In this document: positions 17,422-25,866 of the stretch, one piece after another
Layout of the letters: each line of letters begins with the position of its first letter
How positions within the stretch are numbered: the stretch's first letter is position 1
DNA from: Hymenobacter nivis
GTDB lineage: Bacteria; Bacteroidota; Bacteroidia; Cytophagales; Hymenobacteraceae
DNA: 64,000 nucleotides
Reading direction: 5' to 3'
NCBI RefSeq assembly: GCF_003149515.1
Contig: NZ_CP029145.1
Coordinates: forward strand, 4,526,001-4,590,000
The notes under the pieces: model-generated
Database searches by the model: none
Told to the model about the DNA's origin: nothing
The model's input: the letters and a program-made list of their open reading frames with translations, nothing else
Position numbers and translations under genes: made by a program

Positions 17422-17865
17422 CTACTGCTGCTCCTTCAGCCTGTCCTCGCCACCATAGGGTGTGCCCTCGTTGAGGTTGCCGCGCAGGCCGCCGTGGTCG
17501 GCCGCGTCGGGGGCCCCGGTGCGGCTATCGGTGGGCACGGTTTGGGCATCGGCGGCGCCGGTGGGGCCCCCAGCGGCTTCGGCGGCGCGGGCCACGTACT
17601 GGCGCTTGGCTTCTTCCTGGGGCGTGCCTTTATACTTGTTCCACGAGTCCCACTGGCCCTGCGAAAGGCCGGCGGGACCGCTGGCGTCGGTGGCTTCGTC
17701 AGCGGCCACCACGTCGCCCTTCATGTCCACGTCGCCGTCGGTAGCTTGCTTGTAGAGGCCGTAGAGGTCAGTCATCTGGGCGGCGGCGGCGTCGGGCGGC
17801 AGGTTATTGACCCGCTCCACAGCGGCTTGGAATTGTTGGTCGAGGGTGGCATTGGCGGAATTCAT
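17422..17865 (-). CDS. Acyl-CoA-binding protein (ACBP) with unusual tail
   Basis: 147 residues from ATG 17865. The longer open frame upstream crosses the asnB promoter and is rejected. The ACBP pattern is clear: LDQQFQAAVERVNNLPPD, DLYGLYKQATDGDV, then WDSWNKYKGTPQEEAKRQYV. These carry the conserved Tyr, Lys and Trp residues that bind the CoA head group. ACBPs hold cytosolic long-chain acyl-CoA. Two oddities stand out. A ~15-residue acidic insertion separates KQATDGDV from the W-box helix, and a ~55-residue Gly/Asp-rich tail follows the domain. It is divergent from asnB. Confidence 0.87.
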   Translation of the reverse strand: MNSANATLDQQFQAAVERVNNLPPDAAAAQMTDLYGLYKQATDGDVDMKGDVVAADEATDASGPAGLSQGQWDSWNKYKGTPQEEAKRQYVARAAEAAGGPTGAADAQTVPTDSRTGAPDAADHGGLRGNLNEGTPYGGEDRLKEQQ

Positions 17866-17970
17866 AGGGGAAGAAAATGGGGTGGAAGCTGCCGGGTGTA
17901 CTGCCTTCGCGGGGCCCGGGTTGCGGATGGGGCTTTGCGCTGCGCTGGGGCCCCAACCGCCGGCCGTGCG

Positions 17971-17978
17971 TACTTTTG
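17971..17978 (+). promoter_or_regulatory. -7 box (TACTTTTG) for asnB
   Basis: Matches TAnnTTTG and ends 10 bp before ATG 17989, so the asnB leader would be only a few bases. Confidence 0.5.
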
Positions 17979-17988
17979 CCCACAGCTT

Positions 17989-19893
17989 ATGTGTGGAATT
18001 ACCGGAGTTTTTGCCTTTTCTGATGCTGGCCGTCAGTCGCTGACGCGCTTGCAGGCATCCACCGACGCCATTGTTCGCCGTGGGCCCGACTCGCAGGGCC
18101 ACTTCGTGTACGACCAGTGCGGGCTGGGTTTCCGCCGCCTGGCCATCCTCGACCTGTCGGCCGACGGCAACCAGCCAATGACTGACGAGGCCGGCCGCTA
18201 CACCATCGTTTTCAACGGCGAAATCTTCAACTACCGCGAGCTGCGCGAGAAATTGATCAAAAAGGGCTGCCGGTTTCATTCGCAAACCGATACCGAGGTT
18301 ATCCTCCAGTTATATATCACCGAAGGCCGCAGCTTCCTTAAAAAGCTAAACGGCTTCTTTGGCTTTGCCATCTACGACAAAGAGGAAAACTCGCTTTTTA
18401 TTGCCCGCGACCGGTACGGCGTGAAGCCCCTGCTGGTGTACCGCGACGAAGACCAGCTGTTTTTCGCTTCGGAGATGAAGTCGCTGCTGGCCTTGGGTAT
18501 ACCGCGCAAGCTCGACTACGTGGCCCTGAGCCAGTATTTGCAGCTCAACTACATTCCGGGGCCCGCCAGCATCTTCAAGGGCGTCAAGAAATTATTGCCC
18601 GGCCATTACTTATATGTGAAGGACGGCAAGGTGGTGGGTAAGGCCTGGTATAAGATCCCGTACGACCCCAAGAAAGTTGCCAAAAACAAGCTCAGCTACG
18701 AGCAGCAGCAGCAAAAGCTGGTCGAGCTGATGGACGGCGCCGTGCAGCGCCGCCTCGTGGCTGACGTGCCGCTGGGGGCCTTCCTGAGCGGCGGCATCGA
18801 TTCGAGCGTTATCACGGCGCTGGCCGCCCGCCACACGCCGCACCTGAGCACATTCAGCATCGGTTTTAAGGACGAGCCGTTCTTTGACGAAACGAAGTAC
18901 GCCAACCTGGTGGCGGCCCGGCACAAGACCAACCACACGGTCTTCTCACTCACCAACAACGACTTGTACGAGCACCTGCACGACATGCTGGACTACCTCG
19001 ACGAGCCGTTTGCCGATTCTTCGGCCCTGGCCGTGTACATCCTCTCGCAGCGCACCCGCCAGCAGGTGACGGTGGCGCTGAGCGGCGACGGGGCCGACGA
19101 GATTTTCGGGGGCTACAACAAGCACATGGGCGAGTTCAAGGTGCGCCAGGGCGGCTTCAAGGCCGAAGCCGTGACGGGCCTGAACTTCCTGTGGGACGCG
19201 CTGCCGAAGTCGCGCAATGGCTTCTTTGGCAACAAGGTGCGCCAGTTCCAGCGCTTCTCGCGCGGCATGCTCTCCGGCGTGAAGGACCGGTACTGGGACT
19301 GGGCCACCTTCGCCTCCGAGAAAGACGCCCGGGCCCTGCTGAGCCCCGCCAGCCGCCAGAAAATCGGCAAGAAGCTGGCCGAAAAACGCCGCAAGGACAT
19401 CCTGGAGAACCTGCACGCCGACGGTGACCTCAACGAGGTGCTGCTCACCGATATGACCCTGGTGCTGCCCTACGACATGCTCACGAAAGTGGACCTAATG
19501 AGCATGGCCAACTCATTGGAGGTGCGCACCCCATTTCTGGATTATAAGGTGGTGGATTTTGCCTTTTCGCTGCCCGTTAGCAGCAAGGTGGACAGCACCA
19601 TGAAAAAGAGAATTGTGCAGGACGCCTTTCGCAACGAGCTGCCACCCGAACTCTACGACCGGCCCAAGCACGGCTTCGAAGTGCCTTTGCTGAAGTGGAT
19701 GCGTAACGAGCTGCGCCCCCTCATCGAAAATGACCTGCTGGCCGATGAGTTTGTGGCGAGCCAAGGCGTTTTCGACGTGGACGCGGTGCGCCAGCTCAAG
19801 GCCCAGCTCTTTTCGCGCAGTCCCGGCGATGTCCACGCGCGCATCTGGGCCCTCATCGTATTCCAGACGTGGTGGAAAAAATACATGGTTTGA
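17989..19893 (+). CDS. asnB: Asparagine synthetase, glutamine-hydrolysing
   Basis: 634 residues beginning MCGITGVF, where Cys2 is the glutaminase nucleophile, which fixes the start at ATG 17989. The N-terminal Ntn-hydrolase domain runs to about residue 200 (RRLAILDLSADGNQPM, FNGEIFNYREL). The synthetase domain has the PP-loop FLSGGIDSSVI at residues 265-275 and SGDGADEIFGGY. It makes asparagine, or an amide on a related carboxylate, from glutamine and ATP. Class-B homologues also occur inside O-antigen loci as amidating enzymes. This gene directly precedes the polysaccharide locus, so either role is possible. Length is near that of polysaccharide-type AsnB proteins. Confidence 0.93.
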   Translation: MCGITGVFAFSDAGRQSLTRLQASTDAIVRRGPDSQGHFVYDQCGLGFRRLAILDLSADGNQPMTDEAGRYTIVFNGEIFNYRELREKLIKKGCRFHSQTDTEVILQLYITEGRSFLKKLNGFFGFAIYDKEENSLFIARDRYGVKPLLVYRDEDQLFFASEMKSLLALGIPRKLDYVALSQYLQLNYIPGPASIFKGVKKLLPGHYLYVKDGKVVGKAWYKIPYDPKKVAKNKLSYEQQQQKLVELMDGAVQRRLVADVPLGAFLSGGIDSSVITALAARHTPHLSTFSIGFKDEPFFDETKYANLVAARHKTNHTVFSLTNNDLYEHLHDMLDYLDEPFADSSALAVYILSQRTRQQVTVALSGDGADEIFGGYNKHMGEFKVRQGGFKAEAVTGLNFLWDALPKSRNGFFGNKVRQFQRFSRGMLSGVKDRYWDWATFASEKDARALLSPASRQKIGKKLAEKRRKDILENLHADGDLNEVLLTDMTLVLPYDMLTKVDLMSMANSLEVRTPFLDYKVVDFAFSLPVSSKVDSTMKKRIVQDAFRNELPPELYDRPKHGFEVPLLKWMRNELRPLIENDLLADEFVASQGVFDVDAVRQLKAQLFSRSPGDVHARIWALIVFQTWWKKYMV

Positions 19894-19933
19894 TAGATGA
19901 ATATATTTGTTGACCTTTCCAGACGCGTCGCTT

Positions 19934-20282
19934 AGCTCGTGATGAAGCTGTTTAGGAAGTCTGAAAATTCAAAATAGAACGTCATGCTAAGCTTGCCGAA
20001 GCATCTCTACTGCGGCAGCAAGCATAATTACACTGCTCACGAAGTGGAATGCGAAAACGAAGTAGGGTGCGGGGCTTGTCCCCGCCCGTCGTTGAACGGT
20101 TCAGTCAGCTTTCGTTCAACGACGGGCGGGGACAAGCCCCGCACCCTACTTCGTGACGAGTATAGTTACGCAGTAGAGGGTGGGGACAAGCCCCGCACCC
20201 TACTTCGTGACGAGTATAGTTACGCAGTAGAGATACTTCGGCAAGCTCAGCATGACGTTCTAATAACTTCCCAAACAGCTTT
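19934..20282. repeat. Nested repeat: 136-bp family B element inside a family A hairpin
   Basis: The outer dyad GAAGCTGTTTAGGAAGT (19937) / ACTTCCCAAACAGC (20266) flanks a family A hairpin with arms 19981-20013 and about 20223-20256. Into its loop sits a complete family B element at 20029-20164 (136 bp, TACACTGC ... GAGTATA). The right-hand part has been duplicated: 20125-20178 and 20179-20232 are a 54-bp tandem repeat covering the element's right end plus part of the A loop. This fills the 424-bp space between asnB and ugd. No gene is present. Confidence 0.9.
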
Positions 20283-20317
20283 TTATATTTCCGAATGTTA
20301 AACCTTAACCCATTGAA

Positions 20318-21661
20318 ATGAAGATTGCAGTAGTAGGCACCGGCTACGTTGGCCTGGTGACGGGCACGTGCTTTGCCGAAGTAGGCATTGACGTGACCTG
20401 CATCGACATCGACCAGAAAAAAATCGACAACCTCCACAACGGTATTCTGCCCATCTACGAGCCGGGCTTGGAGGAAATGGTGAGCCGCAACGTCGAGAAA
20501 GGGCGACTGCACTTTTCTACTAATCTGAGCGAAGCTATCAAAGGCTGCGACGTAGCCTTTATCGCCGTGGGCACCCCGCCCGGCGAAGACGGCTCGGCCG
20601 ACCTGAAGTACGTGCTGGCCGTGGCCCGTGGCATCGGCGAGAACATTGACGATTACTGCGTGGTGGTCACCAAAAGCACCGTGCCCGTGGGCACAGCCGC
20701 CAAGGTGCGCGCCGAGCTGGAGCAAGCCCTGCAAAAGCGCGGCGCATCGGTGGAGTTTGACGTGGCTTCTAACCCCGAGTTTTTGAAAGAAGGCGCGGCC
20801 ATTGACGACTTCCTCAAGCCCGACCGCATTGTGGTGGGCGTGGCATCGGAGCGGGCTGAAGAGGTAATAACTAAACTCTACAAGCCGTTCCTGCTCAATG
20901 GCCACCCGATTATTTTCATGGATATTCCGTCGGCCGAAATGACGAAATACGCGGCCAACTCCATGCTGGCCACGAAGATATCGTTCATGAACGATGTGGC
21001 TAACCTCTGCGAAATCATGGGGGCCGACGTGAACATGGTGCGCCGCGGCATTGGCTCCGATGCCCGCATCGGCACCAAGTTCATCTACCCCGGCATTGGC
21101 TACGGCGGGTCGTGCTTCCCGAAAGATGTAAAGGCCCTGATCAAAACGGCCCAGGAAAACGGGTACGATATGCAGGTATTGCGGGCCGTAGAATCGGTGA
21201 ACGACGCCCAAAAATCGGTGCTGTTTGACAAGCTGAGCCGCCATTTCCAGGGGGAGTTGCGCGGATTGAAAATTGCCGTGTGGGGCCTCAGCTTCAAGCC
21301 GAAGACAGACGACATGCGCGAGGCGCCGTCGTTGGTTATCATCGAGAAACTGCTGGCCGCGGGCTGCACCGTGACGGCCTACGACCCGGTGGCCATGCCC
21401 GAAGCCAAGCACAGCCTGGGCGACCGGATTGCGTACGCCAAGGACGAGTTTGACGCGCTGATTGATGCCGACGCGCTGCTGGTGGTAACGGAATGGCCCG
21501 ATTTCCGGGTGCCGAACTTCAACGTGGTGGCCCGCTTGATGAAGCAAAAAGCCATTTTTGACGGCCGTAACATCTACGAAGCTAAGGAGCTGAAGGAGCT
21601 GGGATTCGCCTACCACTGCATCGGCGTGAGAACCGACCACAAAGAGCCAGCCGTTTCTTAG
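20318..21661 (+). CDS. ugd: UDP-glucose 6-dehydrogenase
   Basis: Oxidises UDP-glucose twice to UDP-glucuronate with NAD+, in the cytoplasm. 447 residues, typical. The N-terminal Rossmann motif is GTGYVGLVTGTCFAEVG. The catalytic Cys is C266 in YGGSCFPKDVKAL, and the C-terminal domain has WGLSFKPKTDDMREAPS. Its product is the substrate of the next gene, so ugd and the decarboxylase (33 bp away) form a UDP-glucuronate/UDP-xylose unit. It starts the polysaccharide locus, right after the nested repeats. Confidence 0.96.
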   Translation: MKIAVVGTGYVGLVTGTCFAEVGIDVTCIDIDQKKIDNLHNGILPIYEPGLEEMVSRNVEKGRLHFSTNLSEAIKGCDVAFIAVGTPPGEDGSADLKYVLAVARGIGENIDDYCVVVTKSTVPVGTAAKVRAELEQALQKRGASVEFDVASNPEFLKEGAAIDDFLKPDRIVVGVASERAEEVITKLYKPFLLNGHPIIFMDIPSAEMTKYAANSMLATKISFMNDVANLCEIMGADVNMVRRGIGSDARIGTKFIYPGIGYGGSCFPKDVKALIKTAQENGYDMQVLRAVESVNDAQKSVLFDKLSRHFQGELRGLKIAVWGLSFKPKTDDMREAPSLVIIEKLLAAGCTVTAYDPVAMPEAKHSLGDRIAYAKDEFDALIDADALLVVTEWPDFRVPNFNVVARLMKQKAIFDGRNIYEAKELKELGFAYHCIGVRTDHKEPAVS

Positions 21662-21693
21662 TATAAAATCAGTACAACGTGCAATCAATACCC

Positions 21694-22641
21694 ATGACTG
21701 AAGAAAAAAAACGCATCCTCATCACTGGTGGGGCGGGCTTCCTGGGGTCGCACCTGTGCGACCGGTTTTTGGCCGAAGGCTACCACGTTATTGCGATGGA
21801 CAACCTGATTACCGGGTCGCTCCAAAATATTGAGCACCTGTTCGGTAAGAAGGAATTTGAGTTCCATAACGCCGACGTCAGTAAGTTCGTGTTCGTGCCT
21901 GGCAAGCTGGATTACATCCTGCACTTTGCCTCGCCGGCCTCGCCGATTGACTACCTGAAAATCCCTATTCAGACCCTGAAGGTAGGTTCGCTGGGTACCC
22001 ATAACCTGCTGGGCCTGGCGCGGGTGAAGGGGGCCCGGATGCTGATTGCCAGCACGTCGGAAGTGTACGGCGACCCCGAAGTGCATCCGCAGGTGGAGGA
22101 GTATTTTGGCAACGTGAACCCCGTGGGGCCCCGCGGCTGCTACGACGAAGCCAAGCGCTTCCAGGAGGCCATTACAATGGCCTACCACAACCATCACGGT
22201 TTGGAAACCCGCATCATCCGCATCTTCAACACCTACGGGCCCCGGATGCGCCTCGACGACGGCCGCGTGCTGCCGGCGTTTCTGTCGCAGGCGTTGCGCG
22301 GCGAGAACCTGACCGTGTTTGGCGACGGCTCGCAGACCCGCTCGTTCTGCTACGTGGACGACCTGGTGGAGGGCATTTACCGCCTGCTGCTCAGCGACTA
22401 CCATATGCCGGTGAACATTGGCAACCCGTCGGAAATCACCATCAAGGAGTTCGGCGAAGAAATTGCCCGCCTCACCGGCGTCGAGTTCAAGCCGACCTAC
22501 CAGGCGCTGCCCGAAAACGACCCGATGAAGCGCCGACCCGACATCACCAAGGCCAAGGAAATCCTGGGCTGGGAACCCAAGGTGGATCGGGCCGAGGGCC
22601 TGCGCCGCACGCTGGAGTATTTCAAGGAGCACGTGAAATAG
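21694..22641 (+). CDS. uxs: UDP-glucuronate decarboxylase (UDP-xylose synthase)
   Basis: NAD-dependent SDR enzyme converting UDP-glucuronate to UDP-xylose. 315 residues from ATG 21694; GTG 21679 would add five residues. The nucleotide motif is GGAGFLGSHLCDRFL. Family-specific strings are HFASPASPIDYLKIPIQTLK, STSEVYGDPEVHPQ and GNVNPVGPRGCYDEAKR, where Tyr-x3-Lys is the catalytic pair. These separate it from the bifunctional ArnA-type enzymes. It is coupled to ugd just upstream, and a terminator follows. Confidence 0.94.
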   Translation: MTEEKKRILITGGAGFLGSHLCDRFLAEGYHVIAMDNLITGSLQNIEHLFGKKEFEFHNADVSKFVFVPGKLDYILHFASPASPIDYLKIPIQTLKVGSLGTHNLLGLARVKGARMLIASTSEVYGDPEVHPQVEEYFGNVNPVGPRGCYDEAKRFQEAITMAYHNHHGLETRIIRIFNTYGPRMRLDDGRVLPAFLSQALRGENLTVFGDGSQTRSFCYVDDLVEGIYRLLLSDYHMPVNIGNPSEITIKEFGEEIARLTGVEFKPTYQALPENDPMKRRPDITKAKEILGWEPKVDRAEGLRRTLEYFKEHVK

Positions 22642-22660
22642 GGCCCCGAGTAGTTATTTT

Positions 22661-22697
22661 GAAGCGGGAGTGGCGCCATGCCGTTCCCGCTTTTTTG
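22661..22697 (+). terminator. Intrinsic terminator after the UDP-xylose synthase
   Basis: AGCGGGAG ... GTTCCCGCT followed by TTTTTTG. It ends 8 bp before ATG 22705, and so excludes the further upstream start at 22678 for the next gene. Confidence 0.75.
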
Positions 22698-22704
22698 TTG
22701 CGCC

Positions 22705-23121
22705 ATGTCTACTTACGCTGCCCCATACCTCATCACTTTACCAAAGCTCGGGGCCCCCGACATTGGATACATCTCGGTGGCCGATGGGCAGCGGGACGAG
22801 GTGCCATTTGCCGTGCAGCGCGTATTCTGGACTTATTATACCCCCGAAAGCATCGTGCGGGGCCGCCACGCCCACCACCGCACCGAGCAGGTGCTGGTGG
22901 CCGTGGCTGGGCGCATCACCGTCGTCACCGAAACGGCGGCGGGGGCCCTGCATACCTTCCGGCTCGAAGACCCCCACGTGGGCCTGTACGTACCGCCCCT
23001 CACCTGGCACACCATGCAGTACTCGCACTCGGCGGTGCAGCTGGTGCTGGCCTCGCAGCCGTACGACGAAGCCGACTATATCCGCGACTACGAACAGTTT
23101 CGGGCCGGGAGCGGCCGCTGA
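22705..23121 (+). CDS. fdtA: Sugar 3,4-ketoisomerase, FdtA/QdtA family
   Basis: 138 residues with a cupin (WxcM-like) fold. The catalytic-site stretch is GRHAHHRTEQVLVAVAG. Family-specific sequences are VGLYVPPLTWHTM and VLASQPYDEADYIRDYEQF. FdtA enzymes isomerise dTDP-4-keto-6-deoxyglucose to the 3-keto sugar in the 6-deoxy galacto or gluco series. Which one cannot be told from the sequence. The next gene is the matching aminotransferase, which supports a 3-amino-3,6-dideoxyhexose route. The dTDP-sugar supply enzymes RmlA/RmlB are not in the window. Confidence 0.87.
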   Translation: MSTYAAPYLITLPKLGAPDIGYISVADGQRDEVPFAVQRVFWTYYTPESIVRGRHAHHRTEQVLVAVAGRITVVTETAAGALHTFRLEDPHVGLYVPPLTWHTMQYSHSAVQLVLASQPYDEADYIRDYEQFRAGSGR

Positions 23122-23144
23122 CGGCGTAGGATAGGGGGCAGGCT

Positions 23145-23152
23145 TACCTTTG
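23145..23152 (+). promoter_or_regulatory. -7 box (TACCTTTG) before the aminotransferase
   Basis: Same octamer as the receptor promoters, 48 bp before ATG 23201. It suggests fdtB can be transcribed independently of fdtA. Confidence 0.45.
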
Positions 23153-23200
23153 CCCGGCGCGCCGGAAAGCTGTCCCGGTGGCCGTTCGTTGCCTCATAAA

Positions 23201-24310
23201 ATGCCGGGCCCCTTATCCATTCCATTCTTCTCGATTGCCCCCCAGCATGAGCCGCTGCGCGAGCAAGTGCTAGCCGCCGTGGCACGGGTCTACGATTCGG
23301 CCTGGTACGTGCTGGGCGACGAAGTAGTAGCGTTCGAACAAGAGTATGCGGCCTTCAACCGGGTGCCGCACGCGGTGGGCGTGGCCAACGGCCTCGATGC
23401 CCTGGCGCTGGCGCTGCGGGCCCTGGGCGTGGGGCCCGGCGACGAAGTGCTGGTGCCCTCCAATACTTACATCGCCACGTGGCTGGCCGTGATGCACGTG
23501 GGGGCCCGGCCGGTGCCCGTCGAGCCCGACCCCGCCACCAGCAACCTCGACCCGGCGCGGCTGGCGGGGGCCATCACACCGCGCACCCGCGCCATTATGC
23601 CGGTCCACCTCTACGGCCAGGCGTGCCGCATGCCGGAAATTATGCAGGTGGCCCAGCAGTACGGCTTGCACGTGGTGGAAGACAACGCCCAGGCCCAGGG
23701 CGCCGCGTTCGGCGGGCAGCTCACCGGCAGCTTCGGGGCCCTGAACGCCACCAGCTTTTACCCCGGCAAAAACCTGGGGGCCCTCGGCGACGCGGGGGGC
23801 CTGACCACGGCCGATGCGGGGCTGGCCGCACAAGTGCGCGCGCTGCGCAACTACGGCTCGGCGCGCAAGTATCACAACGACTTCATTGGCTATAATTCCC
23901 GCCTCGACGAGCTACAGGCCGCCGTGCTGCGCGTTAAGCTTGGGCATTTGCAGGCTTGGACGGCTCAGCGCCAGCAGCTGGCTGCCTGGTACGGCCAGCA
24001 CCTGGCTGGCATTGCCGGCCTGCGCCTGCCCGCGGTGGCGCCGGGCGCTACCCATGTGTACCACCTCTACGTGGTGCACACCCCACGCCGCGACGCGTTG
24101 CAGCAGCACCTGGCCGCGCGGGGCATTGGTACGCTTATCCACTACCCCGTGCCACCGCACCGCCAGCCCGCCTACGCGGGGCTCGGGTGGGCGGCCGGGG
24201 CCCTGCCCATTGCCGAAGACCTGGCCGCCACCTGCCTGAGCCTGCCCCTGTGGCCGGGCATGACGGAAGAGCAGGTGGCGGCCGTGGCCGCGGCCATTCG
24301 CCAATTTTAA
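23201..24310 (+). CDS. fdtB: DegT/DnrJ/EryC1 sugar aminotransferase (FdtB-like)
   Basis: 369 residues from ATG 23201; earlier in-frame codons precede the -7 box. PLP-dependent transfer of an amino group from glutamate to a keto sugar. The PLP lysine is K190 in SFYPGKNLGALGD. Substrate-side sequences include VANGLDALALALRALGVG and YNSRLDELQAAVLRVKL. Paired with the FdtA-type isomerase, it should act at C3 of a 3-keto-6-deoxyhexose. An N-acyltransferase of the FdtC type is not adjacent. The acyltransferase at 32367 could fill this role, but that is a guess. Confidence 0.88.
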   Translation: MPGPLSIPFFSIAPQHEPLREQVLAAVARVYDSAWYVLGDEVVAFEQEYAAFNRVPHAVGVANGLDALALALRALGVGPGDEVLVPSNTYIATWLAVMHVGARPVPVEPDPATSNLDPARLAGAITPRTRAIMPVHLYGQACRMPEIMQVAQQYGLHVVEDNAQAQGAAFGGQLTGSFGALNATSFYPGKNLGALGDAGGLTTADAGLAAQVRALRNYGSARKYHNDFIGYNSRLDELQAAVLRVKLGHLQAWTAQRQQLAAWYGQHLAGIAGLRLPAVAPGATHVYHLYVVHTPRRDALQQHLAARGIGTLIHYPVPPHRQPAYAGLGWAAGALPIAEDLAATCLSLPLWPGMTEEQVAAVAAAIRQF

Positions 24311-24401
24311 AGCAGTTTTGCGGTCGAGCAAGCGCCAGTAGCTGCGCCTTTGAACGGCCGACTGGCGGCCTCCCGCAACTGCTTTCGCAACACAAGCCCC
24401 T

Positions 24402-25328
24402 ATGCCCAAGCTTTCCGTCGTCATTCCTTGCTACTACAACGAAGCAAACATCCCGGTGACGGTGGCCGAGCTGGTGGCCAACGAGGTCAATTTTGGGCCC
24501 GAGGTAGCCTTCGAGTACGTGTTCGTGAACGACGGCTCGGGCGACGACACCCTGGGAGCCCTGCGCCGGGCCCAGGCGCAGTACCCCGGCCGCCTGCGCA
24601 TTGTGGATTTGGCCGGTAACGTGGGCTCGTACAACGCCATTGTGGCGGGCCTGGCCCACGCCACCGGCGACTGCCTGGCCATCACCACGGCCGATTTGCA
24701 GGACCCCCCCGCCCTCATGGCCCAGATGTACGGCTACTGGCAGCAGGGCTTCAAGCTGGTTATCGGCAACCGGCAGGAGCGGGAGGAAACCGGCGCGGGT
24801 GAGCGGCTGGCCAAAGTATTCCACTGGCTGATGAAGCGCTTAGCGCTGCGCAATATTCCCGATGGCGGATTCGATTACGCCTTGCTCGACCGCCAGGTGG
24901 CCACGGAGATTCTCAAGCTGCACGAGCGTAATACCAACGTGTTCTACCTGATGGTATGGCTGGGCTTTGCGCACGTGAGCTTGCCTTATACCCGCCGCAA
25001 GCGCCAGATTGGCCACTCGCGCTGGACGCTGACCAAAAAAATTACGCTCCTGATTGACTCGCTGGTCTCGTTCTCGTTTGTGCCCATCCGCGCCATTTCA
25101 GTGGTGGGCCTGGGCCTGGGCCTACTGGCCTTCCTCTACGGGCTCTACGTCATCGCGCTCAAGCTCGTGCACCCCAATGAGCCAGCCGGCTGGACCACTC
25201 TCATGGTAGTGCTGCTCTTCGTGTCGGCTTTCCAGATGATAGCCCTGGGGGTAATTGGCGAATATGTGTGGCGCGGGCTCGACGCGGCCCGTAACCGCCC
25301 CCTTTACGTGGTTAAAAACTTGTTTTAA
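24402..25328 (+). CDS. Polyprenyl-phosphate glycosyltransferase (GT2, DPM1/GtrB type)
   Basis: 308 residues. A GT-A domain opens with VVIPCYYNEANIPVTV. It carries VFVNDGSGDDTLG and TTADLQDPPALM, where the DLQD-type acid motif binds metal and sugar nucleotide. Two C-terminal membrane helices follow (about residues 230-250 and 262-285). Members load a sugar onto undecaprenyl or dolichyl phosphate on the cytoplasmic face, for use by a membrane GT on the outer face. A second gene of the same kind is at 47355. No GtrA-like flippase is recognised. Confidence 0.88.
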   Translation: MPKLSVVIPCYYNEANIPVTVAELVANEVNFGPEVAFEYVFVNDGSGDDTLGALRRAQAQYPGRLRIVDLAGNVGSYNAIVAGLAHATGDCLAITTADLQDPPALMAQMYGYWQQGFKLVIGNRQEREETGAGERLAKVFHWLMKRLALRNIPDGGFDYALLDRQVATEILKLHERNTNVFYLMVWLGFAHVSLPYTRRKRQIGHSRWTLTKKITLLIDSLVSFSFVPIRAISVVGLGLGLLAFLYGLYVIALKLVHPNEPAGWTTLMVVLLFVSAFQMIALGVIGEYVWRGLDAARNRPLYVVKNLF

Positions 25329-25360
25329 GGGTTGTTGGATCTGTTTGGCATCAGTGCATA

Positions 25361-25866
25361 GCCCGGGCGTAGGGTGCGGGGCTTGCCCCTACGCCCGAAA
25401 TCGGTGGGTGGACACGAACGGCGGGCGGGGACAAGTCCCGCACCCTACGTACACTTCCAAGGAGCCAGCCAAAGATTTGGGTAAAGCCCGGGCGTAGGGT
25501 GCGGGGCTTGCCCCCGCCCGCCAGTGCCCGGAATCGGTGGGTGGGCACGAACGGCGGGCGGGGACAAGCCCCGCACCCTACGTACACTTCCAAGGAGCCA
25601 GCACCAAAGATTTGGGTAAGGACAAGGGCACCGGCAGGCGGGGCTTGCCCCCGCCTGCCGGTGCCCGGAATCGGTGGGTGGGCACGAACGGCGGGCGGGG
25701 ACAAGCCCCGCACCCTACGTACACTTCCAAGGAGCCAGCCAAAGATTTGGGTAAGGACAAGGGCGTAGGGGGCGGGGCTTGCCCCCGCCTGCCGGTGCCC
25801 GGAATTGGTGGGTGGGCACGAACGGCGGGCGGGGACAAGCCCCGCACCCTACGTACACGGGCCCCG
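25361..25866. repeat. Four-unit tandem array of family B-type hairpins
   Basis: Four direct repeats of about 110-135 bp begin near 25361, 25488, 25621 and 25758. Each holds an inverted pair (GGGCGGGGACAAGCCCCGC matched by a GCGGGGCTTGCCCC arm), a central AATCGGTGGGTGGGCACGAA, and a spacer GTACACTTCCAAGGAGCC... up to GATTTGGGTAA. Unit 1 has a different left arm (GCCCCTACGCCC) and unit 3 has GGCACCGGCAGGC, so arms have been exchanged while the pairing is kept. The array ends in GGAACTGCTCTAAC, matching the ends of the family C repeat. No coding gene is convincing here. Confidence 0.88.

Noticed and set aside
17494..17988. 165-codon N-terminal extension of asparagine synthetase
   Set aside because: AsnB needs an N-terminal Cys directly after Met (MCGIT). 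The extension is antisense of the ACBP gene.
20105..21688. 527-codon minus-strand frame over ugd
   Set aside because: Antisense of ugd plus repeat sequence; its end is only translated repeat DNA.
25361..25866. CRISPR array
   Set aside because: Units are over 100 bp, are not separated by unique spacers of equal size, contain internal palindromes, and no cas genes are near.
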